Of a DNA stretch of 34,719 bases, positions 11,303 through 20,429 are shown piece after piece. The notes beneath the pieces are model-generated. The model was not told the DNA's origin, searched no databases, and saw only the letters and a list, made by a program, of their open reading frames with translations. Position 1 is the stretch's first letter, and each line of letters opens with the position of its first letter. The stretch covers positions 677,426-712,144 of the forward strand of contig BFEA01000153.1 of assembly GCA_003427395.1 (NCBI GenBank), in the 5' to 3' direction. The stretch comes from Chara braunii (taxonomy: Eukaryota > Streptophyta > Charophyceae > Charales > Characeae). The position numbers were made by a program, and so were the translations under genes.

Positions 11303-11462
11303 CTAGTTGAACAGCGAGTCAATTCGCAGTTATCAAGGTTGATGTCACGTCGTGATCTGTTTGGTGACTGACCACCTTTAAGAAGTGGCAGACCACCTTC
11401 AAGAAGTGTCAACCTTCACGAAGTTTCAAACAGTCAGCGGTCAGAGGACTCCAGTGCTAAAA

Positions 11463-12290
11463 TCATTCTTAGGGTACCTTGCGGTCGTGTTCCGAACATA
11501 TTGGCGTAGCACTAGATGCTCACCAAGCAGTTCTGGATGTCGATTATATCGACACATCATTAGATGCCTTACAAGCAAGCAGCGGCTGCTTGCAGAACCT
11601 TCTACCCGGTATGGATCTTTGAGAGCAGATTTTCGCAGTCCACCGTGAGATCCACCTCGGATAGGTGGACCTTTCATCCTACCGATGTTAGTTGTAGTCA
11701 TCTTGAGGGAGTCGACGAGGTGAGGACCCGACAAAAAACACTGTCAGGGGACTTTGCTGCCGTGTTTGGAACATATTGGTGTAGCACTAGATGCTCACCA
11801 AGCAGTTCTGGATGTCGGTGATATCGACACATCATAAGATGCCTTACAAGCAAGCAGCCGCTGCTTGCAAGACCTTCCACTAGATGTGGATCTTTGAGAG
11901 CAGAGTCTCACACTCCACCGTGAGATCCACATCGGATAGGAGGACCTGCCATCCTACCGCTGTTGGCTGTAGTCATCTCGAGAGTCGATGAGGTGAAGAC
12001 CCGGCAAAGAACAGTCTTAGGGGATTTCGCTGTCGTGTTTGAAACTTATTGGCGTAGCACCGGATACTCACCAAGCAGTTCTGGATGTCGGTTATGACGA
12101 CACATCATATGATGCCTTACAAGCAAACTGTGGTCGGATCCCATCCCCCATCCCCGGCGCGGATCTATGAGAGCATATTTGACGCAATCCACTGTTAGAT
12201 CCACATCGGAGAGGCAGAGCGATCATCCTACCGTTGTTCAGTGTAGTCATCATGTGGGAGTCGACATCGCAAGAACCCGACGATGTTCCA
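11463..12290 (+). repeat. Three subterminal tandem units of about 274 bp
   Basis: Starts are marked by AGGG at 11471, 11746 and 12019 (spacing 275 and 273). Each unit reads from the TAGGGGACTTTGC motif through GCGTAGCACTAGATGCTCACC, AAGCAGTTCTGGATGTCG, a dyad GTCGATTATATCGAC, GCCTTACAAGCAA, GATCTTTGAGAGCAG and TGAGATCCAC to CATCCTACCG. Open frames on either strand here simply follow the repeats and are not genes. Repeated subterminal motifs are typical transposase-binding regions in large plant transposons. Confidence 0.85.
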
Positions 12291-12399
12291 ATTGGGACGT
12301 GCTCTTGTTTCGTGATGTGCAGGTGGTTACCGGCGGTGCGTTCGATCCCCTCCTCGACGTGAAGCAAAGTGCGAGGGAATTGCTCAGGGCTCACACCAA

Positions 12400-12421
12400 A
12401 AGTGCGATTGAACTCGCACTT
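12400..12421. repeat. 22-bp dyad (palindrome) copy
   Basis: Half-sites AAGTGCGATT and AACTCGCACTT form a near-perfect dyad within the left inverted repeat. The matching copy in the right inverted repeat is at 33746-33767. Confidence 0.85.
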
Positions 12422-12870
12422 TGATGGAGAAGCAGTTGCGCAGTCCATCACCGGGACGATTTAATATGGACATAATCTTGTCATTTGTATATTACAGGTT
12501 GAAAACGCCATCAAATCTTTCTATGTAGAAGATTCATATCCATTCATACAAGTATCTTTTGCCATCGCAAATATCGAGATGAAAACATCTACAGTCAAAT
12601 TGCAAAGCTCACAAAGACATCTCAAACATCGAGGTGAAAACATCTCAAGTTGCCTAGTGTTTTTCCAAAGGTGAAGTCTCACAGCACACGAACAATTTCC
12701 AGAAACCATTCAATGCAAAAAATTCATTCAAAGGCAAATTACAAAGCACAAAGAGACGTTTGAAAAAATCATTAAACGCAAAATATCATACAATCCCACA
12801 TTACAAAGTGCATGGAGGCTTTCTAAAAATCACAAAGTACATGGAACCAAAGTGCGAATATGTTCTCATT

Positions 12871-13555
12871 TCTCATATGGTTCCAACAGTTCAATCACAA
12901 ATGTACGACATCTAAAGTGCGAATATATTCGCATTTCTCATACGGAAACAACAACCAGCCTTCTGTGGAGAGCACGAGATGTATTCCGGGGATAACAAAA
13001 TTGGTAATCATTTAGTGCACCGCTGAATCCGTAAAACAACTTCAAACACACATATATTCTGGCGACAATTGGTTTCCGAATGGGGAACAAGTTTGCAACT
13101 GTCATAAGGAACGAACAGAGAACATTCAATGGAGAGAAGCATAGGGGGTGAACCGTAAAATGGGGCGGCACACGCACAACAAGGGCGAGCCAAAACATAT
13201 AAAAGTTGGGTGTCATTTCTCATATGGAACCAACAGTTCAATCACAAATGTACGGCATCCAAAGTGCGAATCGTTCGTATTTTTCATACGAAAACAACAG
13301 TCAGCATTCTGTGGAGAGCACGAGATATATTCCGGGGATAACGAAATTGCGAATCATTTAGTGCACCGCTGAATCCGTAAACAACTCCAAGCACACATAC
13401 ATTCTGGCGAGAATTGGTTTCCGAATGGAAAACAAGTTCGCAACTGTCATAAGAAACCAACAGACAACATTCAATGGAGACAAGAAGAGGGGGTGAACCA
13501 TAAAACGGAGCGGCACACGCAGAACAAGGGCGAGCCAAAACATATGAAATCTGGG
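12871..13555. repeat. Tandem duplication, period about 347 bp
   Basis: The motif TCTCATATGG at 12871 recurs at 13218. Each unit contains one AAGTGCGAAT dyad (12915 and 13262), then TCTGTGGAGAGCACGAGAT, ATTTAGTGCACCGCTGAATC, TTGGTTTCCGAATGG and GGGCGAGCCAAAACATAT. The open frames in the two copies are not otherwise protein-like, so I treat this as non-coding. Confidence 0.85.
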
Positions 13556-14139
13556 TGGTCCGGGTGGGGCGGCGGAGAGGGGCTTTCACACCACAAATTC
13601 TCCCGAACGAGAGAGATAAGCACGAAACAATTTGGCGACCAAGAATAAATCGTCAATATCTTTTACATGAGTAACAGAGGAGCACAACCTCGAAACGAAC
13701 AAACGTAGCATGGTGCTGCCGCGGTCTGAGAGGACATAAGGAGAACAACCCGAAAATAAACAAAAGGAGCACAAAGTTGGGATATTCACATCCGATATGT
13801 AAGCGTCTACTTAAAAGGAACTGCACTACATGGCTGGGATATTTACATCGGCATCTAAGCTTCTACTTCACGTAAGCGTCTGTTGCTACCCTCTAGCTGA
13901 TGTTGCATGGCAAGCAATGAGAATAACCCGAAAACAAACAAAGGCAGCAAGGCGCTGCCGAAAGTCCTACGAGTAAAGATGAGAGGTTCCACGAAATGAA
14001 GAACCCTTAAAAAATTGCTACAGCACGAGGCTGGGATATTCACATCAACACCTAAGCGTGTACTTGACCAAAACGTCCACTGCAATCCGGCACCTCATCA
14101 AAACAACAGCACAACTCGAACTGGCTGACTGCTAGATCA
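13556..14139. repeat. Degenerate GGCTGGGATATTCACATC repeats, no gene
   Basis: Three imperfect copies of GGGATATTCACATC...TAAGCGTCTACTT occur near 13778, 13833 and 14033. The intervening sequence contains GAACAACCCGAAAATAAAC-type repeats. No coding signal is seen. Confidence 0.6.
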
Positions 14140-14161
14140 AGTGGGAATAGATTCGCACTTC
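14140..14161. repeat. 22-bp dyad copy, 3' of the Ulp1-like gene
   Basis: Half-sites AAGTGGGAAT and ATTCGCACTT, with two bases between. It lies about 55 bp beyond the end of the minus-strand protease gene. Confidence 0.85.
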
Positions 14162-14216
14162 TGCTTATGGCCCTTGGAAAAAAAAACTACGCGTATTTTA
14201 ACAACAGGGGTATTAT

Positions 14217-14865
14217 TCAGATCCTTGGAGTATGTCCACCGCAATCCTCAGCCTGATGTTTGCAATGTCGCCTTGGGCTATCGGAAGCCGCGTGCAAGAA
14301 AAGAAGCGAAGGCGAGCATGAAAACACCGCAGCTCGACCCGTCCGACTGTTGAGGGACACCATGAGCAACCACCTTGTGCGCCGGGAGATATAATTTGGC
14401 TTGTTGACCATCGACAAACCGCTTTGTCACAGAGGTATTGCGTAAAGTTCACAAGCACATCGGAAGAAAAACCGCCATCATCTTGCAGGAGGGAGTCGTA
14501 GTACTACAACCCTTGTTCTCGGACACATAATAGGGTCCAATGCACTCGATTTTTATGGACAGGAATCAAGACCATGCCGTACGAGCAAATATCCACATCT
14601 TTTGTCCATTTTGCAACCCTTTCATGTCGATAGCCGCCACCGACGAGCTTGGTATCGAAAAAGGGACTAAAAAGAGAGGGACCCCAGAGAACGCAGCCTT
14701 GGCAAGCAAGGCCAAGTATGACTCCACCACCTCGTCGGAAAGCCATCCCCCCTGGATAAGAGTTTGAAGACTTTTCCCGGTCAACGGAATCGAACTGGGA
14801 GCTCTGCGAACCGAGGAAACCACCTCATGGCCGTTGCTGAAATCTCCGCAGACGTCCATCAACAT
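14217..14865 (-). pseudogene. Ulp1/SENP-like (C48) cysteine protease, catalytic domain, frameshifted
   Basis: Family members cleave SUMO-type conjugates, and transposon-borne copies are known in plants. The N-terminal piece (14566-14865) has LQTLIQGGWLSDEVVESYL, matching the Ulp1 WLxDxxI/V motif. In a second frame, MVLIPVHKNRVHWTLLCV holds the catalytic histidine (about 14540-14542), followed after an in-frame stop (14504-14506) by YYDSL with the catalytic aspartate (14495-14497). In a third frame, HGVPQQSDGSSCGVFML holds the oxyanion glutamine and the catalytic cysteine (14329-14331). His-Asp (15 codons) and Asp-Cys (about 55 codons) spacings fit the family. All four key residues survive but lie in three frames, so the gene is broken by at least two indels and one stop. 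Disordered repeat sequence lies upstream. Confidence 0.85.
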
Positions 14866-15429
14866 TCTGAAGTCGTAGCGCTAAGCTCCTCAGTAGGCAG
14901 GAGAACGCGAAAACATGATGTAGCCCCAGTTGCACAAACACCCACAAACAAGTGTGAGAAGTGAGCACAAACCCTGAGGCGGAATGGCTAAGAACTGTCT
15001 GCCATTTTCCGAGAAAAGTTGTATCCCCGACTGTTGAATGTGTCCTTCGCGATGTACTTAGGACACGGGTCTTTCAAGACATCCCGTTTGCCATCGTCAT
15101 CAAACCAATCAGACAAAGCAGTAACGCTCTCAATAGACATAGCCAAATGTTTTCGCAGACCTTCCTCCTTATCTATTCCACAAGCCTTAAGAACCCTGAC
15201 AACTCTCTGGAAAAGGCGAGACATCTGGACCCTTTTAAACAACCCTACACTTGACGACTTCTTCGGTAAAGCGGCCAATGACCTCCTTGAAAAACGTTTC
15301 TCGCGCATGGCTTTTAAAGGCTTCATGGGCAAGGACATTGAGAACCTCACACCTGTAGAACATAGAAAACAACCCACAACCCACAAGCTTTTTTTTAACA
15401 AGTGGTAGTAGGTACATTAGCCCATGACA
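14866..15429 (-). pseudogene. Probable upstream part of the Ulp1-like gene
   Basis: A minus-strand open frame (14988-15401) rich in K, R, S and L contains PKKSSSVGLFKRVQMSRLFQ and SDWFDDDGKRDVLKDPCP. It lies in the expected position between the repeat-rich N-terminal region and the catalytic domain, but in a different frame. I do not recognise a domain. Membership of the same gene is inferred from strand and position only. Confidence 0.4.
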
Positions 15430-16606
15430 TCAATTTGGACGAACATAGAGCTGGCTAGTAACAGATGTGCGAGTGGTCCTATTCACAAATCTTACCGTGC
15501 TCGGGAGCCCTTTGAGGGAACTCGCCCTCCTGTCACGCCATTGCGCCAACGTCCACAGACGATTCGAGGTCATGCACCTCGGCCACGGCTGTGTCGCTAG
15601 CCAACTCGGTGGCAGATGAGTTGCTTGGCAAGTCGACGGGTTCATGAAGCACCATTTCCCGACCGGTACTGAGGACAGATGCTCGATCACTTTGTTGGGC
15701 ACCGCAACAGGTGGACAGAGAATCATGATCTTTCCGCTGTGGATCCATCTTGATGCCGACGGCCACCTCACTGCCTTCCACGAAGGATTCGACGTTCTGC
15801 ATCTCGGTCACGCCTGAGTCGCTAACCAGCTCGGTCGGTGGCTGCCGAGTCGTCACCCAAATCTATGGCTTCATGAAGCACCATTCCCCGAGCGGTGCTT
15901 AGGACAGACTTGCGACCACCCTGTTCTTCACCACAACGGGTGGGCGAACAATCACCATATTTCCGTTGTGGATCCGTCCGGATGTTGACAGTCACCTCAC
16001 CGCCTTCCACCACGGGTTCTCCGCCTTTCTCATCGCCATGGACCCGAGCTTCCACCGCGGGTTCTTCATCGTCTTCATCGTCGCCGAGAACGGGAGCTTG
16101 CACGGACGTCCACTGACCTCCCTTAACGGCACCCTCTCGCGTCGTGGCCACAGCCGAACGACTGTGCAGAACCTCTTCGGACGTCCCAATCACCAGTGCT
16201 CGTGCGTGGAGCCACTTCACGTCTTCACGAGCCGGCCTGTGTCAAGTCTCCTCTCCCCGCAGTAGAGCATGCGTTTCCCCTGGACCTCCTGCACTCTCGC
16301 TGCCAGTGTCCACTGACGCACCCTCCGAAGCATGACGTTCACACTCGCTACCCCCGGTCTCCAACACTTTGTGAGACTGCCAACGTTGAGTCTCCTCTTC
16401 CCAATGTATAGCACGCGTTCCCGAAGAGCGCTCCTCTTGCCCAGGAGAGTGACGTTCGTTCTCGCTACCCCCGGTCTCCAACACTCTTGGCGGGGGCCCC
16501 TCCAGCACGTCGCGAGACCGCCAGTCTCAAGTCTCAACACATGAGAACGGAGGCGAGCAGGGCAACCCTGTGTCCAACTGAAGATGCGGGGGGCAGGACG
16601 TGACAT
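15430..16606 (-). pseudogene. Low-complexity, internally repeated N-terminal region, likely of the protease gene
   Basis: Two related minus-strand segments (in 15822-16220 and 15533-15856) share an ~80-residue repeat containing VEGGEVTVNIRTDPQRK or VEGSEVAVGIKMDPQRK, then SVLSTARGMVLHE or SVLSTGREMVLHE. They are in different frames. Further upstream, LETGGSEnERHS-type repeats recur about every 117 bp (DNA copies at about 16333 and 16450). The composition is acidic, Ser- and Gly-rich with DDEDDEEP, suggesting intrinsic disorder. Conservation of the repeat at protein level supports former coding. The link to the downstream protease is inferred. Confidence 0.5.
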
Positions 16607-16666
16607 TTTCTAGGCCCCGCGGAACTGTTGCGTGAGGAGCACTTATGGTGGAGGGCGACATCAGCA

Positions 16667-16688
16667 AATTCGAATGTATTCGGAGTTT
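16667..16688. repeat. Degenerate 22-bp dyad copy
   Basis: AATTCGAATG and TATTCGGAGTTT keep the central CGAATG..ATTCG but have drifted arms. It lies just 5' of the protease-side minus-strand unit. Confidence 0.5.
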
Positions 16689-16875
16689 GTGGCTGTCGCC
16701 CGAGCCGAGGGAACCGAAGGTCGCACCTTCGCTCCTTCGCAATGAAGGCATCCCGCCCTTCAGGCAAGACGAAGACGCGCCCTCTTTCAGGAGCAAGGTG
16801 TTGAGCACAGGAAACCTCTGCTGCGCACAGCGAGATGGACTCTCCTCGGCAACGGGAAACAAAGTCCTCACAGAC

Positions 16876-16897
16876 AAGTGCGAATGTACTCGCACTT
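16876..16897. repeat. 22-bp dyad copy, 3' of the methyltransferase gene
   Basis: Perfect half-sites AAGTGCGAAT and ACTCGCACTT with two bases between. It begins about 48 bp after the stop codon of the minus-strand ParB-like/methyltransferase gene. Confidence 0.9.
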
Positions 16898-16945
16898 GAT
16901 CAGACCTCAGGGTGGCCTCGTCTCGCATGTCGGAATCTCGACTCC

Positions 16946-18031
16946 CTACGTAGTGAGGGTCAGTACCCATATACTGGGGACTCCCGGACGTTCTACGCTT
17001 TCCCCCTTTCCGCCAGACGCCTTCTCTCCCGACGATGTCTCACCCGTCCCCTTTCCGGCAAACTGTGAGCCGTCACCTCCGCCACCTCCTCCGTCTCCTT
17101 CGTCTCCTCCTCCACCCCCTCCCGGAAGCTGACCCCCCGACGGAGGTTGCGTCATGCGCCAGTCAATGCCACGAGACGGTGTCGTTTCAAGTGTGTAGAA
17201 AGGCGCTTGAAACTTCAACATATTGTTGGCGTACAACTCATTTAGCTTTTGTTCTGCATACACAGCGACGTCCGGATCGTTCCTTTCGGGGTTCACGAGA
17301 CTCAAATGCTCCACCAGAGCAGTACTCGCCGTTCTCTTAAATGCACCAGCTCCCAGTCTCTTCAGTCCACTCCACTTGTCGTCGGCCTCCTTCATTGCCA
17401 TGACCCACATTCCATTCCTCACAGCAGGTTGGAATATCCTCGGGTGCCAGACGACGTTGTGTCCCCAGACATCCTCCGACGTGAACTGGTGATGCTTGCC
17501 GAAGAAGAAGAGTCTGTCATTCTCCCAGGTATCATGGTCCCCAGGGAGCTTGTCACAAGGTTCGTAATCATAGTCTCTCTCTTCCTCCCCGTCATCAGAC
17601 GATTGGTCGTCAACTCTTTCACGCCCAAACACAAGCTTCAAACCGGCAGGGGACGTGCTATATCTCTGAGGGCCACCTTCCTCTTCATCACCAACCTGTC
17701 CAATCACCCGAGGAAGTGGTATGGACTCGAAATCGAAGGTTTCCGAATCGCTCAGCTCCTCCATGTCTTCAGCGTCGAAAGGGTCCTCGTCGTCAAACTG
17801 TGACTTGTAGTTTTCGAGGGTGACCGGTTCGACCAGCCTGAAGTAAACGTGCTCTAGCCTTCTCAGGAAATGCGGGACAGACTCCCTAGGCGCATCGTGG
17901 TACCCATTGAGCACACTGAATACCAGGTTTCTCCGTCGACTGTATTCGAGGTCGGTCGGACCAGGCGGTTCGGGTTGGAAAAGGAAGTCCCAAACCTCCG
18001 TCCTTTTGTTCCCCGGCATTTTCCAATACAT
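16946..18031 (-). pseudogene. C-terminal tail of the methyltransferase-like protein
   Basis: This is the longest undisturbed frame of the window (361 codons), continuing in the same frame after a TAG at 18047-18049. It begins MYWKMPGNKRTEVWDFLFQ, passes NLVFSVLNGYHDAPRESVPH, an acidic stretch (DDEDPFDAEDMEELSDSE), FFFGKHHQFTSEDVWGHNVV and IFQPAVRNGMWVMAMKEADD, and ends in Gly-rich linkers. HNVVWHPRIFQPAVRNGMWVM could be part of a folded domain. I do not recognise it. The length of this intact frame suggests that decay has been uneven. Confidence 0.6.
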
Positions 18032-18046
18032 GTCACGTTTGGGATC

Positions 18047-18829
18047 CTAGTTTCGTTCGCCGGTGGTATGGACAAACTCGCAAGCATTGTAAGTATCTGC
18101 AACGTGTGCCTTCACGAACTCATGAAGGTAATCAATCATCCTCGCCTCCTTCTCCAACGCGACGACATTCCGACCGGTGCGCAGGAGTTCCCACACAACA
18201 GACGCATGCACCTTCCCAAAGAAAAAAACTGTTTGCCCAGCTTTGCAAAAGTTTTCGAGTAGACCAAGTAGACGGAACGGGTTCCGCTCCATCTCCCCGT
18301 AAGCAGGTCCTTGATAACTTGTCACGCCGCCGTCCTCCCACATGCTACGAGAAAACCTTTCCTCTTCCGCCACGTCGAAACACGCCACAGCCTGTCCTCA
18401 CGGGTCCGACGAACACACAGCTTTCAAGCGGGCCGGCACCGTGTGTTTGGCCGGACTTCGACCATGAACGCGGGAAGCCTTTGTCGGGCTACTGGCCGGG
18501 TAGACTGCAAATGTGTTGTCTTCCAGCTTTTCACCATTAAAAATCACGTACAGGCGGTCACTCTCCTCAACCAGCATATTGCCTTCCCGGACAGTGGCCT
18601 GCTTTTGTGCATTGCGCACCCACTTCCCTGTCCGGACGTGATGGACGCTAAGCCTGGCCATGCCTTTCAAGAAACTGACTCCCAACGAGACAGGAAAAAG
18701 ACCACAAGTGCCCAGTGCGTTGGCAAAAGTGTTTGGAGAACGCCTTTCAAGTTCGCGAAATCGTCTTTTCGCCTGTCTGTGAGGAGTGTGGGCTCACACA
18801 AATCGAGGGCGTACAGATTGCACACGTAA
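18047..18829 (-). pseudogene. Beta-group DNA methyltransferase-like domain (C-terminal SAM-binding part)
   Basis: Segments read THWALVVFFLSRWESVS, then (after a frameshift near 18690) LKGMARLSVHHVRTGKWVRN, NMLVEESDRLYVIFNGE and, after a TGA (18398-18400), MERNPFRLLGLLENFCKAGQ, TVFFFGKVHASVVWELL and TGRNVVALEKEARMIDYL. This matches the end of N4/N6 DNA methylases of the beta type: KPxxLLxxLI, then Gd-x-VlDpFaGsGttg, then GRxxxgiExd. The FFFGKVH motif (18206-18226) stands where FxGxG is expected, and GRNVVALE (18152-18175) where GRxxIGIE is. The DPPY catalytic motif, expected upstream in this class, is not visible; the corresponding area is frameshifted. Confidence 0.58.
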
Positions 18830-19830
18830 TGTCACACAACCTCATGGATCGCAGTGACATGACTGTGAGCTTGGGAAGGCGGGAAGCGAAAAGAATAAGG
18901 CTGGTCACCCGCTTGAGGTCGGGCCATTTGATGTGCCTCACATCCCCGCTGACCCTGATCGTGTCTCAAACTTCTTCTTCCGTCCGTCGCAAGATGGAAT
19001 GGACAGACTTTTCGAAATATTTAGGGAACCTGTCGTCCTCGTATAATTTCTTCGCGTTGTCAAGGGACTCCTTCTCGCGCGGAAAAGTACGTTTGCAAGT
19101 GTTCACGTACTTCACCGCGCCCTGGAAATGCTTTCGCATTTCGACCCACACCTGTTTCGTGAGGCCCTGCGGCCCAAACTCCTTTAGAAGCTTCCCCTCG
19201 GTCCGAAAAAAAGGGCTCCCTGGCACCAAACACGTTTGTCCTCCTTCGTTTCAAGGAACAAGATGTAGTGGAACATACGGAGCATCACACGGTCCACTTT
19301 CCTCATCGCGACCATATCTTTAATTCCAGGTTTATGCTGACGCTTCAGATGGCCGCCTGCAGATTGCACGAACACTCCCCTTAGCGCGAGAATGTCGTCA
19401 ACGATCGACAGTTTCTTGACATCGGTCATGTCAGCGAGACACTGCCAATAGAACATGTCTGGCTCGTGCACGACCACGAAAAACTTGTCATCCGCTTGCG
19501 TTTTCTTTTTGGTCGGAGGTGGCGGGACCCGGACCAGTCACCCCATCTTCATTTCACCAGCCGCCCCTTTCGAGCCCATTTCCGGAATTGCTTGCAGACC
19601 CGGAGATTTGTCTGGCATGTATTTGCCCGTCCTTGACAATGACTTCTTGCCGTCGCCGCCCAACAACTTCACCTCCGCCCATTTCGCGTAGAACTCCATG
19701 GCTCTGCGGAAAACGTCATCACCGGCCGTCACGAGCGGCATCCACTGCCTCAATGCATTGCCAATGACAGCGACATACTCCTTGTCAGCAAGCGACAAAT
19801 CTTTTCCGCCAATGCCCAGTGAGATTCGTT
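18830..19830 (-). pseudogene. Middle region between the ParB-like and methyltransferase-like domains
   Basis: Starts with SLADKEYVAVIGNALRQWM and AMEFYAKWAEVKLLGGDGKK, crosses a TGA (19538-19540), continues PPPTKKKTQADDKFFVVVHE and MFYWQCLADMTDVKKLSIVD, shifts frame near 19200, then reads GPQGLTKQVWVEMRKHFQGA and AKKLYEDDRFPKYFEKSV, and crosses another TGA (18963-18965). It is helical and basic. No motif I can name is visible. Confidence 0.5.
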
Positions 19831-19847
19831 CCGACTCTTTTCCAAAA

Positions 19848-20428
19848 TCAGCTTTTGAAATTCGAAAAATTTTCGTTTTTCGGCCTCTTTGCCGGAAGGG
19901 TTCCCTTAAATGGCCATCGGCCTTCCTTTTTTCTCCTAGCCTCCCACATGTCCAAGAACGCGGCCTTTTGCGATCGCTGCTTAGACATCTTGTGTCTCGT
20001 GTTCTCGTGGAGACTGACCTGCCTATAGCCCGCGAATTCTCGGTCGGAGAACCACACTACTCTCGTCGGCCACGAGTGCATCTTCCACAAATCAAATATT
20101 GGCTCACCCTCCAACTCCTTCACAGCTGCCACGGGGTGTTGACTGTTAACAGGGTAATAGTAGTACTTGTCCTTGTCCTTTGGCTTGAAGACATCTTTGT
20201 GAACCCTGTCAGCTTTCTCCGGACTACGCGTCACCTGCTTGTAGATGGGTGCCAGAACCAAAGGGTTTTTCGTCCTGATCTTCCCCTTTATGTCACAGAA
20301 TTGACTCAGCATCGCAACCTCGATGTCGTCCACAGTTTCACGATTTAGACTGCGGTGGTTGTAATATCTTTCCCTGGACGGGATGCCGCAGACCTTCCTG
20401 GGGTCGATGAGCAGTTGGACGGGATCTC
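19848..20428 (-). pseudogene. ParB-like domain
   Basis: The minus-strand frame upstream of and through 19848-20333 reads LLIDPRKVCGIPSRERYYNH, then RSLNRETVDDIEVAMLSQF, then NPLVLAPIYKQV, then KYYYYPVNSQHPVAAVKEL (NSQHPVAA at 20124-20147). This reproduces the ParB/sulfiredoxin-type order: an I-x-P start, a helix, a beta strand with xPLxV, and a GQHRxxA-like box (here NSQHPVAA). After it come WFSDREFAGYRQVSL and ENTRHKMSKQRSQKAAFLDM, which is helical. ParB-like folds bind DNA or NTP or act as nucleases. Which applies here is unknown. The glycine and arginine of the box are replaced. Confidence 0.55.
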
Positions 20429-20429
20429 C

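Larger units (their letters stand above)
11301..12840 (+). repeat. Left terminal inverted repeat
   Basis: Colinear with the reverse complement of about 32940-34652. Shared landmarks in order are the tip CTCTAGTTGAACA, AACAGTCAGCGGTC, the ~270-bp tandem units, TTCCAATTGGGACGTGCTC, the dyad near 12400, TCTTGTCATTTG, AAGTTGCCTAGT, and CATTCAATGCAAAA near 12710. The left end has three tandem units and the right end two, so the two ends differ in length. Confidence 0.82.

Noticed and set aside
10896-11412. Open frames across the (GA)n gap
   Set aside because: Made of RERERE or SLSLSL microsatellite translation and unknown residues.
12092-12451. Minus-strand frame in the left TIR, with counterparts at 33575-33955 and 34200-34511
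   Set aside because: Follows the subterminal repeat; frames are not consistently kept between repeat units.
12938-13589. Similar minus-strand frames in the 347-bp duplication
   Set aside because: Similarity is fully explained by the DNA duplication; frames differ in length and no motif is seen.
14764-14800. GTCAACGGAATCGAACTGGG resembling a tRNA T-arm
   Set aside because: No cloverleaf can be formed around it, and it lies in the Ulp1-like gene on the other strand.
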